Source: Aquimarina spinulae
GTDB lineage: Bacteria > Bacteroidota > Bacteroidia > Flavobacteriales > Flavobacteriaceae
Reading direction: 5' to 3'
Length of the DNA stretch: 64,000 bases
NCBI RefSeq assembly: GCF_943373825.1
Contig: NZ_CALSBP010000002.1
Coordinates: forward strand, 372,001 to 436,000
Shown: positions 54,521 to 63,051 of the stretch, in pieces
How the letters are laid out: each line of letters starts with the position of its first letter
Position numbering within the stretch: the first letter of the stretch is position 1
Made by a program: the position numbers and the translations under genes
The notes under the pieces: generated by a model
What the model was told of the DNA's origin: nothing
Database searches by the model: none
The model's input: the letters and a program-made list of their open reading frames with translations, nothing else

Positions 54521-56293
54521 ATGAGAGAATTTCAAAATAACACTTCACCAAAAAGCAAAAGAAAATCAAAAGTTACTATAGGGCAAGCTTTCAAAACCAT
54601 CATATGGCCTCGAAAAAATCTTGTTTTTATTGGATTATTATTAATTGTACTAAGTAGATTAGCTGGCCTGGTATTACCTATGGCCAGTAAATATCTAATG
54701 GATGATGTTATCGCCAAAAAAGATTATGAAATGCTAAAAATGCTTTTGATTGGCGTAGGTCTCGCAATTCTGGTGCAAGCAGTAACATCATTTCTTTTAA
54801 CCCGAATACTAAGTGTACAGGCACAATTTCTAATTTCAGAATTAAGGGCACAAGTACAGAAAAAAGTGCTCTCTTTACCTATTAGTTTCTTCGACAATAC
54901 AAAATCCGGAGCATTAGTATCTCGTATTATGAGTGATGTAGAAGGTGTTCGTAATCTTATTGGTACTGGATTAGTACAATTAGTTGGAGGTACAATTACG
55001 GCTATTATCTCATTGGTATTGCTCATTAGAATTAGCCCTTCGATGACATTATTTGTACTGGTTCCTGTATCTGTATTTGGAATCGTTGCTTTAAAAGCAT
55101 TCAAATATATTCGTCCAATCTTCAGGAAACGAGGAGTTATCAATGCAGAAGTTAAAGGTCGATTAACCGAAACTCTTGCCGGAGTACGGGTAATAAAAGG
55201 ATTTAATGCCGAGGCACAAGAAAACAAAACCTTCGAAGAAGGAGTAGATCGACTATTTCAAAATGTAAAAAAGAGTTTAACCGCTACAGCATTAATGACT
55301 AGTTCTTCAACATTTTTATTGGGTATTGCTTCTACCGGAATTATGGGAATTGGTGGATATAAAATTATGATTGATGAATTGACCATTGGTGATTTTCTTT
55401 CGTTTACACTACTGCTGGGATTTATGATTGCACCCATTGTACAAATGAGTAATATCGGAAGCCAGTTAACCGAAGCACTGGCAGGTCTGGATCGTACCGA
55501 AGAGCTTATGAATATGACTCCGGAAGAAGAAATAGAGGATAGAAACATCACTTTAGAACATATAACAGGAGATATCATCTTTGACAATGTTTCATTTTCA
55601 TACGAAGAAGGAAAAGAGGTACTCCATAACATTAGTTTTAAAGCTCCTTCGGGATCTGTAACTGCTTTGGTAGGCAGCTCTGGTTCTGGCAAATCTACAA
55701 TCGCCGGATTAGCAGCTACATTCTTAAACCCAAAATCAGGAACTATTACTATTGATGATAATGATATTTCTAAAGTAAAGTTGCATAGTTACCGACGTAA
55801 TCTGGGAGTTGTATTACAAGATGAATTCTTGTTTGAAGGTTCTATTAGAGAAAATATTTTATTTCCTAATCCAGGAGCTACAGAAGTACAATTGCAACAA
55901 GCTGTAAAAGCTTCATACGTGAATGAGTTTACAGATCGTTTTGATGACGGGTTAGATACACTAATAGGAGAACGGGGTGTAAAACTTTCTGGAGGACAAC
56001 GACAGCGAATTGCCATTGCAAGAGCTATTCTGGCGAATCCTAAAATTATTATTCTTGATGAAGCAACATCAAATCTGGATACAGAAAGCGAAGCTTTGAT
56101 TCAAAAAAGCCTTGGCGAATTAATGAAAGGCAGAACTACTTTTGTTATTGCACATAGATTAAGTACAATCAAAAAAGCAGATCAAATTTTGGTTATCGAA
56201 TCTGGTAACATAGCCGAACGCGGTAATCATGATGAACTTATTGCCGCAGAAGGCAGATATTTTGATCTATACACATATCAAGCTAGAATTTAG
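54521..56293 (+). CDS. MsbA-like ABC exporter (half-transporter)
   Basis: 590 residues. A six-helix membrane domain (about 30-330) is followed by the ATPase. Motifs are Walker A GSSGSGKST, Q-loop VVLQDE, signature LSGGQRQR, Walker B IIILDEATSNLD and H-loop AHRLS. It works as a homodimer for lipid or drug export; no partner half-transporter is next to it. The membrane domain contains RIMSDVEGVRNLIGTGL, an intracellular-loop element of MsbA-type exporters. The CDGSH gene follows by 27 bp. The substrate cannot be told. Confidence 0.9.
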   Translation: MREFQNNTSPKSKRKSKVTIGQAFKTIIWPRKNLVFIGLLLIVLSRLAGLVLPMASKYLMDDVIAKKDYEMLKMLLIGVGLAILVQAVTSFLLTRILSVQAQFLISELRAQVQKKVLSLPISFFDNTKSGALVSRIMSDVEGVRNLIGTGLVQLVGGTITAIISLVLLIRISPSMTLFVLVPVSVFGIVALKAFKYIRPIFRKRGVINAEVKGRLTETLAGVRVIKGFNAEAQENKTFEEGVDRLFQNVKKSLTATALMTSSSTFLLGIASTGIMGIGGYKIMIDELTIGDFLSFTLLLGFMIAPIVQMSNIGSQLTEALAGLDRTEELMNMTPEEEIEDRNITLEHITGDIIFDNVSFSYEEGKEVLHNISFKAPSGSVTALVGSSGSGKSTIAGLAATFLNPKSGTITIDDNDISKVKLHSYRRNLGVVLQDEFLFEGSIRENILFPNPGATEVQLQQAVKASYVNEFTDRFDDGLDTLIGERGVKLSGGQRQRIAIARAILANPKIIILDEATSNLDTESEALIQKSLGELMKGRTTFVIAHRLSTIKKADQILVIESGNIAERGNHDELIAAEGRYFDLYTYQARI

Positions 56294-56320
56294 TATTTTT
56301 AGAATACAAAAATCAAGCTT

Positions 56321-56560
56321 ATGAAAAATAACATTAGAGGTGGTAATGCACCAATCGCATGCCAATTAGAGGTTGATAAAAACTATGCTTGGTGTTCTTG
56401 TGGTCATAGTATAGATCAACCGTTTTGCAATGGGAATCATAAAAAAACAGGAGGTTCTCCTCCCATCATTTTTTCTGTAGAAGAAACAAGAGAGGTTTAT
56501 TTATGTACTTGTAAACAGACCAACAATCCTCCGTATTGTGATGGATCACACGACAACTAA
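56321..56560 (+). CDS. CDGSH iron-sulfur protein with two Fe-S motifs
   Basis: 79 residues. Two CDGSH-type motifs are present: CSCGHSIDQPFCNGNH and CTCKQTNNPPYCDGSH, each with three Cys and one His for a 2Fe-2S cluster. Single-chain double-motif proteins of this kind are common in bacteria. They are thought to act in redox or Fe-S handling. It is the last gene of its run; a strong hairpin terminator follows. Confidence 0.93.
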   Translation: MKNNIRGGNAPIACQLEVDKNYAWCSCGHSIDQPFCNGNHKKTGGSPPIIFSVEETREVYLCTCKQTNNPPYCDGSHDN

Positions 56561-56563
56561 ACA

Positions 56564-56600
56564 AAAAACCTGTATACATACTATCATGATACAGGTTTTT
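56564..56600. terminator. Bidirectional terminator between CDGSH and serine hydrolase genes
   Basis: AAAAACCTGTAT (56564-56575) pairs with ATACAGGTTTTT (56589-56600) over 12 bp with a 13-nt loop and T/A runs at both ends. It serves the converging genes on either side. Confidence 0.85.
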
Positions 56601-56626
56601 ATAATTAACCAAATTTTTGAAATTCT

Positions 56627-57949
56627 CTATTCTCTTATAAACTCTGATCGTTTATTTCTAAAATCTAAAATCATTTTATTCTGATTAGGCAAGAATTCCA
56701 TTTTTACTTCATATGGCTCAGATCTAAATTTATCCTTATCATAAGCTTCCAGGGAAAAAGTAGGTCCGTTTTTTGCATGTACAATCAACGCAGCATCTTC
56801 ATTGGTGATTTTAATTTCAAAAGGGAAAGTATCTCCTTTATAAACCCCTAAATATGTATCAAGCTCTTCGGTTTTTAATAGTAATGCAGGTTTAAACTCA
56901 GGAAGTTTATTATCTATTCCAAAATAAATTTTCAAAGCCGCAAGTATGCAACTTTTGGGCGACATTACAGCTCCGTTAGCAATATAAGTAACTGCTAATT
57001 TCTCTTCTGGTATGTAAATCGATAACGATTGAAACCCATCTATGCCTCCATTATGCCCGTATATTTGTTTACCATGCAATACGTTATCGTCTAATCCCAT
57101 TCCCATTCCGGTTGATGTATCTGTCATTTGATTTAAAGACGTATCTGAAACCAGTTTTCCTGAAAACAAGCTTTCATAAAAAGCATTTAATTCTGAAGCT
57201 GTTGATACTATGGCTCCAGCTCCCATTGGGCCACTCATATCGGTATGGTTTTTTATTAATTTCCATTCAGAATCCTCTTCAAAATAAGGTAAAGCTTCAT
57301 TATTTTTAGGATTTATCTTTTTACCATATTCTGTTCTTTGCAGTTTAAGAGGTTTTATGATTCTTGACTCCAAAATTTTAGAAAAGGATTTGTGTTCGAT
57401 ATTCTCTGCTATATAAGAAAGTAAAATAAAATTCGTGTTCGAGTATTTTGTTTCTTCTCCAGGTTCAAAGACAGTTCCGTTTTTAATAAAACGTTCTAAC
57501 ATCTGTTCTCTGCTTTTTGGGGTTATTATCCATGATGCAAAGTTTTCTTGCTCTGTAATATTAAACAAACCACTTTGATGTCTTAGCAAATTATCGATCG
57601 TTATTTTTTTGGCATTAGGGATGTTAGGAAAATACGTATCCAAAGTTGTATCAAAACTTAGTTTTCCTTCTTCAACAAGTTTTGCAATTATAGTCGCTGT
57701 AAATGTTTTTGTAATCGAACCTATTCTATATTTTGTTTTCTTATTATTTTTGGTTGTGTTGGCGATATCAGAATAGCCTATAGATTTATGATAAATTTCT
57801 TTTCCTTCTTTAAAAATAGAAAAACTCCCCATTCCTTTATTATTGGTTTCAATCAACATAAACAAACTATCTAATTTCGCTTTGTTAAACGTTTGAGCGT
57901 TGCTACCGTAGCTTACTAAAAAAGCTATCATTATTATCTTTTTAATCAT
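56627..57949 (-). CDS. Secreted beta-lactamase-fold serine hydrolase
   Basis: 440 residues. A signal peptide (IIMIAFLVSYGSNAQ) precedes the beta-lactamase domain: SxxK motif Ser78-Ile-Thr-Lys81 (RIGSITKTF), YSN motif in ETKYSNTNFILLSYI, and HNGG (GHNGGIDGFQS) as the third motif. The C-terminal 100 residues form a small beta domain like those of Bacteroidetes D-aminopeptidase/esterase relatives. It is separate from the first serine hydrolase in sequence and lacks its lipobox. The gene stands alone; the 214 bp upstream hold a small AGGTAGT/ACTACCT hairpin (58082-58110). Confidence 0.88.
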   Translation of the reverse strand: MIKKIIMIAFLVSYGSNAQTFNKAKLDSLFMLIETNNKGMGSFSIFKEGKEIYHKSIGYSDIANTTKNNKKTKYRIGSITKTFTATIIAKLVEEGKLSFDTTLDTYFPNIPNAKKITIDNLLRHQSGLFNITEQENFASWIITPKSREQMLERFIKNGTVFEPGEETKYSNTNFILLSYIAENIEHKSFSKILESRIIKPLKLQRTEYGKKINPKNNEALPYFEEDSEWKLIKNHTDMSGPMGAGAIVSTASELNAFYESLFSGKLVSDTSLNQMTDTSTGMGMGLDDNVLHGKQIYGHNGGIDGFQSLSIYIPEEKLAVTYIANGAVMSPKSCILAALKIYFGIDNKLPEFKPALLLKTEELDTYLGVYKGDTFPFEIKITNEDAALIVHAKNGPTFSLEAYDKDKFRSEPYEVKMEFLPNQNKMILDFRNKRSEFIRE

Positions 57950-58163
57950 GATATTTTAAGTTTTAAATTTGTTGAATTAGGCAATAAAGAGTCCTGTATA
58001 GCATATTTAAAATCAGATGTTTCTTGATTTTAAATGGGCTAAGATCAACAGGTTTTATGTTTTTATTTATTGATTTTGATGAGGTAGTATTCTAAAAAAA
58101 TCCACTACCTAGGGCTAAAATTGATATATAGTACTGTACCGTTTTTTGTTTTTGAATGAATGA

Positions 58164-59048
58164 TTATAATTTATTTTTACCCTTTAACACTACTTTGGCG
58201 TATTCTAAGTCATTGCTTTGTTTAAAAACCCCTTCAGGGTTAACAATGCAATGAAAAGGAATTGTAGAAAAATAAAATTTCTGCATTGTTTCGAAATCAT
58301 GACCATTGGTGTTCAATTGGATTCCTTTTGGATTTTTATTGGTTATATATTTTTCCCATCGTTTTGTATCTCGATCTATTGAAATATCAATGAATATAAT
58401 ATTCTCATCCTCTTTAAATTCATTTTTCATTTGTTCGAGTATAGGTTTTTCTGCTATACAGGGAGGGCACCAGGTCGCCCAAAAAGTTATATACAATGTT
58501 TTTCCTTTGTAATTATTTAAAGAAGCTAAATTTCCTTCTGAATCAATATATTCTATATCTGGTAGATAATTATCTGAGTTTGTATTAAAGTCCCATACCG
58601 TCTGAGCATGTACTAAGTCTCCGTCCTGTGTTATTTTAAATCCTTTTTGCAATAATATCAAAGGTTGAGAAAGTAAAAAATAAGTAAACACAAAAAACAA
58701 AATAAAGATAGAAGATACTCTATACACTTTTTTCACTTCCTTTCTTGAAGCAATCAATGACAAAACTCCAATGATTATCAGTACTATTATAAAAGGGAAA
58801 TACAAAAACCTAAATGGCTTAAAAATCAAAAGTGGCAAAAACAGAAAAGGAAGATACTGTACAGAAGTATTCTTATTTATCGTTCCACTTACATAAAACC
58901 CTAATATGCATATCAAAATAGGTATCCATTTTAGTAATGCCGAATTATAAATAGGGAATACTTTAAGAAATAGAAAAAACAACGCAAATAATAGTATTGA
59001 GAAAGAAAGAATTCCCAAAAGAATTTTAAAAATAGATTTCTTGATCAT
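58164..59048 (-). CDS. TlpA/ResA-like thioredoxin protein with multi-span membrane N-terminus
   Basis: 294 residues. About four or five membrane helices fill residues 5-130. A thioredoxin-like domain (about 150-290) has redox pair Cys194-Pro-Pro-Cys197 in FWATWCPPCIAEKP. Usual TlpA proteins have a single anchor, so the long membrane part is unusual and may sense or transfer electrons. The start overlaps no other gene; the ExbB-like gene ends 3 bp upstream, so they are one operon. It would keep periplasmic or surface thiols reduced. Confidence 0.85.
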   Translation of the reverse strand: MIKKSIFKILLGILSFSILLFALFFLFLKVFPIYNSALLKWIPILICILGFYVSGTINKNTSVQYLPFLFLPLLIFKPFRFLYFPFIIVLIIIGVLSLIASRKEVKKVYRVSSIFILFFVFTYFLLSQPLILLQKGFKITQDGDLVHAQTVWDFNTNSDNYLPDIEYIDSEGNLASLNNYKGKTLYITFWATWCPPCIAEKPILEQMKNEFKEDENIIFIDISIDRDTKRWEKYITNKNPKGIQLNTNGHDFETMQKFYFSTIPFHCIVNPEGVFKQSNDLEYAKVVLKGKNKL

Positions 59049-59051
59049 AAC

Positions 59052-59489
59052 TTACTCTTTTTCTTTAGTTATCCATGTAAAAACAATTGTAGCAATTCTT
59101 GAAACTATAAAAACAAAAAAACCAAAGACTGCAGGAAGTGCAGATACTTTTAATCCACTTGCAAAAACATGAGTAGAGATTTCATCTATTATTTCTACTT
59201 TATCAAACATTCCTACAATACCTATTAATTGCCCTAATAGCCCCCATACCAATGTTAAAAGTCCTATAGAATTGATTAGGTTTATGTATTTTTCTGAAGG
59301 AATACCTTTTTGTATAACTACCCATATGTTTTTTATAATGATAAGCAATACGATCAGAAACATAATAACTATCGGTATCATAAAAAACATTCCTCCCTCT
59401 TCTATTCTATCACCTAGGGTTGTAAAGATTGATGAAGTTCCGTTTTGTAAAACAAATAGCTTTACAATATTGAGCATTAAATTGACCAT
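59052..59489 (-). CDS. MotA/TolQ/ExbB-like proton channel protein
   Basis: 145 residues with three membrane helices. SIGLLTLVWGLLGQLIGIVGMF and SALPAVFGFFVFIVSRIAT match the two C-terminal channel helices of the TolQ/ExbB family. It is shorter than typical ExbB (about 220) and lacks an ExbD/TolR partner nearby. MVNLML allows an alternative start at the second Met. It sits between the hydrolase and TlpA-like genes in one operon, 3 bp before the latter. The role is unknown; a membrane energiser without its usual partner is odd. Confidence 0.78.
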   Translation of the reverse strand: MVNLMLNIVKLFVLQNGTSSIFTTLGDRIEEGGMFFMIPIVIMFLIVLLIIIKNIWVVIQKGIPSEKYINLINSIGLLTLVWGLLGQLIGIVGMFDKVEIIDEISTHVFASGLKVSALPAVFGFFVFIVSRIATIVFTWITKEKE

Positions 59490-59512
59490 GCTATAAAATC
59501 GATTTTAAAAAG

Positions 59513-60952
59513 TTATTTTTTGATAATTTCTATTTCTGAATACTCTTTTTTGGTAAAAGTTCCTTTCATTTCTAATGGTTGTTGTTTAACATATTTATTA
59601 AAAAAAGTAAGAATCAATTGATTAGTAATATAAGACATTCTATCTGGATCGATTTCTCCTGTTTCTGTAAGTGAATGGATTTTTGACCAATACCCCAGAT
59701 CTCCAAAATTAGCATGCCCTGTCGACTTTATCGTAACCAAATAGTAATCATTTTTTGCCACTTGATCGTATACATAGAAGTTTGGAGTAAAGAATTTATC
59801 ATAATTTCTATCGGCATGCATTACCAAGAGTGGTGCTTTCAGCGTGGTATCGATTACTCTTCCAAATTGCGCTCCGTCCATATTAATTACTCCTTTAATC
59901 TTTTTATTTACCGATGCATTTTGCACTACTGCTGCCCCACCCCATGAATGTCCCAATAATCCAACTTGATCCATATTCAATTTTTGATATAAAAAGCTAC
60001 TCGAATCCTCGCTTAATACAGCCAATTGATCTATAACAAATGAAATATCATCCGACCATCTATCAAGGCTTTCAAAATATGGTAAATATTGTATGAGTTC
60101 ATAGGCTGCCTTATTGCCACGCTTACCTTTTGCATGGAGCGCTAAATCCATCTTTTTACGTACAAAACCAAAATCTACCTCTGTATTCATGTCGTCAATA
60201 TTTTTTTGACTCCATTTGATTCGTTTTCCTTGGTATTCTGAAAGAAAAGATTCATATGTATGATGTATCCCAAAAACCACATATCCCTGACTTACAATTT
60301 CCTCAATAATCGAAGTATACATTTTACTATTCCATAATAACCCATGAGATAAAATGATAATAGGCAACTGTTTATTTTTTATGATTGGAAGTGACTTTTG
60401 GGCGTGAGTCTTTGTAAGATCAAAATGTGTAGCAATGATAGAAGGCATACCTTTACTTTCTACAAAAGCCTCTGCATATCCATGATCCATATACCGTATC
60501 GGTTTTGTAATTTCACGGTCAGAAGGATAGTATACATCTATTGTTAACTTTCTATAATCTCCCTTTTCTTTTGTAAGTGTTTCTTCTCGTGTTTTATCTT
60601 CAAGATATAATGACGTTAATCCCACCGAAAAAGCACCAGATGGTTCTGGAAACTTAATCACAGGCATTATGATGCAAAGAACAATACTAAGTAAAGTAAT
60701 ACTCAATCCTAAACTAACTAACAAAACCTTTACTATTTTTTTAATGTTGGAGACATAGTATAATACTATACTTATCAAAAGTGCGATATAACCTAAATAC
60801 ATCTGCCATCGAACTCCTTCTACTAACCAGTGAAGTACAAAAAAAACAATGCTAATATAAAAAAGCCATTTTTTGGTCTTCACATATTGTGTAAAAGAAC
60901 AGATTAAAAAACCTATTAATGAAAGAAATAAAAAAAGTTCTAAGATTCGCAT
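59513..60952 (-). CDS. Membrane-anchored PAF-acetylhydrolase-like alpha/beta hydrolase
   Basis: 479 residues. Three or four membrane helices (about 1-100) lead to an alpha/beta hydrolase domain. The nucleophile is Ser336 in LLGHSWGGAA, the acid probably Asp359 (INMDGAQFG) and His413 (STGHANFGDLG) completes the triad. The ILSHGLLWNSKMYTSII segment near residue 200 carries the oxyanion-hole histidine. The layout fits the platelet-activating-factor acetylhydrolase family (phospholipase A2 VII), which removes short acyl chains from phospholipids. It is the first gene of the three-gene minus-strand operon, divergent from the LytS-type sensor. Confidence 0.83.
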   Translation of the reverse strand: MRILELFLFLSLIGFLICSFTQYVKTKKWLFYISIVFFVLHWLVEGVRWQMYLGYIALLISIVLYYVSNIKKIVKVLLVSLGLSITLLSIVLCIIMPVIKFPEPSGAFSVGLTSLYLEDKTREETLTKEKGDYRKLTIDVYYPSDREITKPIRYMDHGYAEAFVESKGMPSIIATHFDLTKTHAQKSLPIIKNKQLPIIILSHGLLWNSKMYTSIIEEIVSQGYVVFGIHHTYESFLSEYQGKRIKWSQKNIDDMNTEVDFGFVRKKMDLALHAKGKRGNKAAYELIQYLPYFESLDRWSDDISFVIDQLAVLSEDSSSFLYQKLNMDQVGLLGHSWGGAAVVQNASVNKKIKGVINMDGAQFGRVIDTTLKAPLLVMHADRNYDKFFTPNFYVYDQVAKNDYYLVTIKSTGHANFGDLGYWSKIHSLTETGEIDPDRMSYITNQLILTFFNKYVKQQPLEMKGTFTKKEYSEIEIIKK

Positions 60953-61168
60953 TGATTCTGTTATGGTTTATTTTGAATCAAAACTAACCCCATTAGATTT
61001 ACATTATTGGGTATTTGCGACCAACTACCAAATTAGCTTTGCTTATACCTTAAATAGTACCAAAAATGTGGTAAACCTGTAAAAAACCATATCAATTTGG
61101 CTTTTTACCTCGTTAACAATGCTGTTTAAAAAAATATATTGATATTACACTCTATTTTTGTTTAGCTA

Positions 61169-62239
61169 ATGATTTCTAAAGAGTTTGTATTAAAAATAAT
61201 TGTAGAATTATTACTTCATATCATCTTTTGGATTGTAGTATTGGTTTGCTATACCTATTTCTTTGGACATAATACAGATAACATAAATTATGTTTTTTCT
61301 TTTTCGTTATTCTTAATGCCGGTAACAATTGGGACTACCTACACTATAATTAACCATCTCATTCCAAAATATCTATTAAAAGAGAAATATTTACTTTTCT
61401 TATTATACTGCATATATACTATCATTATTTCTGCTTTTTTTATTACTATTTCGTTTTTTTACGGGTTGATTTTTTTATCATCCCTAAAATTAGAAGGAAT
61501 GGCTCCTATGACCAGAAGTCCCTTTTTTCTGTTTATTGCGGTATATTTTGTAGTCTTTGTTGCCAGTGCTTTTAGTTTGGTACGACATAATTATAAATCA
61601 AACTCAGCAAACCGAGAACTACAACATAAAGTCTTAGAGGCTCAGCTTAAACTTAAAGAGCAAGAATTACATTATCTCAAAATGCAAATTCATCCTCATT
61701 TTTTATTCAATACGTTAAACACGATGTATGGATTTGCACTAAAAAAGTCTGAAGAGACTCCAGAAATGATCTTAAGGCTTTCGAATCTATTAGACTATCT
61801 CTTATATCAGGTAGATAAACCTCTGGTACCATTAAAACAAGAATTAGATCATATCAAAGACTATGTTACCTTAGAAAAAATGCGATTTAATGATACACTA
61901 GATGTAATTATGGATTTTGAAAATGTAAACGATTCTATTCATATTGCTCCTATGCTGTTAATTCCGTTTGTAGAAAATAGTTTTAAGCATGGTCAAATAA
62001 GGAATAAAAAACTCTCTATTTATATGAAACTAACCCATATAGATAACGTAGTACATTTTTGTATAAAAAATTCAATTTATAGTTCGTCTGAAAATGACCC
62101 GGATGGTATTGGTTTATCTAACATCAAAAAAAGGCTTTCCTCATTGTATGCAGATAATCATGAGTTACTAATTTCTATAGATGAGCAGTGGCATAGTGTC
62201 GAATTAAATCTAAACACTTCTAAAACAAAAAATCTATGA
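61169..62239 (+). CDS. LytS/YehU-type sensor histidine kinase
   Basis: 356 residues. Four membrane helices (about 10-140) are followed by a short coiled coil and the His_kinase domain: QIHPHFLFNTLNTM with the phosphoacceptor near His177, then the ATPase part FVENSFKHGQIRNK (N box) and DGIGLSNIKKRL (G boxes). There is no separate periplasmic domain, so it senses within or near the membrane. A perfect TAnnTTTG box (TATTTTTG, 61153-61160) lies 8 bp before the ATG, so the leader may be almost absent. The stop overlaps the response-regulator start by four bases. Confidence 0.93.
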   Translation: MISKEFVLKIIVELLLHIIFWIVVLVCYTYFFGHNTDNINYVFSFSLFLMPVTIGTTYTIINHLIPKYLLKEKYLLFLLYCIYTIIISAFFITISFFYGLIFLSSLKLEGMAPMTRSPFFLFIAVYFVVFVASAFSLVRHNYKSNSANRELQHKVLEAQLKLKEQELHYLKMQIHPHFLFNTLNTMYGFALKKSEETPEMILRLSNLLDYLLYQVDKPLVPLKQELDHIKDYVTLEKMRFNDTLDVIMDFENVNDSIHIAPMLLIPFVENSFKHGQIRNKKLSIYMKLTHIDNVVHFCIKNSIYSSSENDPDGIGLSNIKKRLSSLYADNHELLISIDEQWHSVELNLNTSKTKNL

Positions 62240-62946
62240 GCACCAAAATATCCTGTATCATAGTAGATGATGAGCCTACGGCAAGAGAGATTATCACATC
62301 TCACCTGTCAAAAATTGATCGTATTGAGGTTATAGCAACATGTAGTAACGCTCTAGAAGCGTTTAATTGTATTAATACCCAAAAAGTAGATCTTATTTTT
62401 CTAGATATAAATATGCCTGAGATTTCGGGAATCTCTTTTGCGAAATCTATTAATAAGGATATCAAAATTATATTTACTACTGCTTATCGTGAATATGCTA
62501 TTGATGGTTTCGATCTTCATGCAGTAGATTATTTATTAAAACCTATCGCTTATGAACGATTACTAAATGCCATACATAATTATTTTGAAGTCTATCATAA
62601 GACAGAATTATCAAAAACTATCGAAACCAGCTCGAATGAATTTATTTTTGTTCGATCAGATCGAAGAATGAAAAAAGTTGATTTTTCCGAAATTATTTAT
62701 ATCGAAAGTTATAGCGATTATGTAAAAATCCATTGCTCATCTAATACTATTGTTACTAGAGAAACAATAAGTACAATCGAATCCAAATTACCACAGCAAT
62801 ATTTTATGCGAACCCATCGATCTTATATTATTGCTATTTCGAGGATAGATTCTTTTTCTAATGAAGAGATTATAGTTGGTAAAAAGTCTATCCCTATTAG
62901 CAGAAATTACAAAGCTGAAGTATTGTCGAGATTAGAGAACATGTAA
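62236..62946 (+). CDS. LytTR-family response regulator
   Basis: 236 residues. An N-terminal receiver domain has the acidic pocket (VDDEPTAREI) and phospho-Asp57 in IFLDINMPE, with Lys of KPIAYERLL. A C-terminal LytTR DNA-binding domain (about 135-234) carries the family pattern SDRRMKKVDFSEIIYIESYS, MRTHRSYIIA and RIDSFSNEEI. ATGA overlap with the kinase gene means coupled translation. Targets are unknown; the divergent hydrolase-ExbB-TlpA operon is the natural candidate. Confidence 0.95.
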   Translation: MSTKISCIIVDDEPTAREIITSHLSKIDRIEVIATCSNALEAFNCINTQKVDLIFLDINMPEISGISFAKSINKDIKIIFTTAYREYAIDGFDLHAVDYLLKPIAYERLLNAIHNYFEVYHKTELSKTIETSSNEFIFVRSDRRMKKVDFSEIIYIESYSDYVKIHCSSNTIVTRETISTIESKLPQQYFMRTHRSYIIAISRIDSFSNEEIIVGKKSIPISRNYKAEVLSRLENM

Positions 62947-62968
62947 GTATGAGTCTTACCTAACAATT

Positions 62969-63012
62969 CTAAGCCTGTTGAAGATTATAAAAACTTCAAC
63001 AGGCTTAGTTTT
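62969..63012. terminator. Hairpin terminator after the response regulator
   Basis: CTAAGCCTGTTGAAG (62969-62983) and CTTCAACAGGCTTAG (62994-63008) are perfect 15-bp arms around a 10-nt loop, followed by TTTTA. It also lies 43 bp beyond the stop of lpdA on the other strand and may serve both. Confidence 0.85.
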
Positions 63013-63051
63013 ACACTAATATATTATGCTTTTTACTACTTCTTAATTTGA

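Noticed and set aside
55258..55692. 144-codon minus-strand frame within the MsbA-like gene
   Set aside because: Antisense shadow; Ser/Pro/Ile-rich composition and complete overlap with a well-supported ABC protein.
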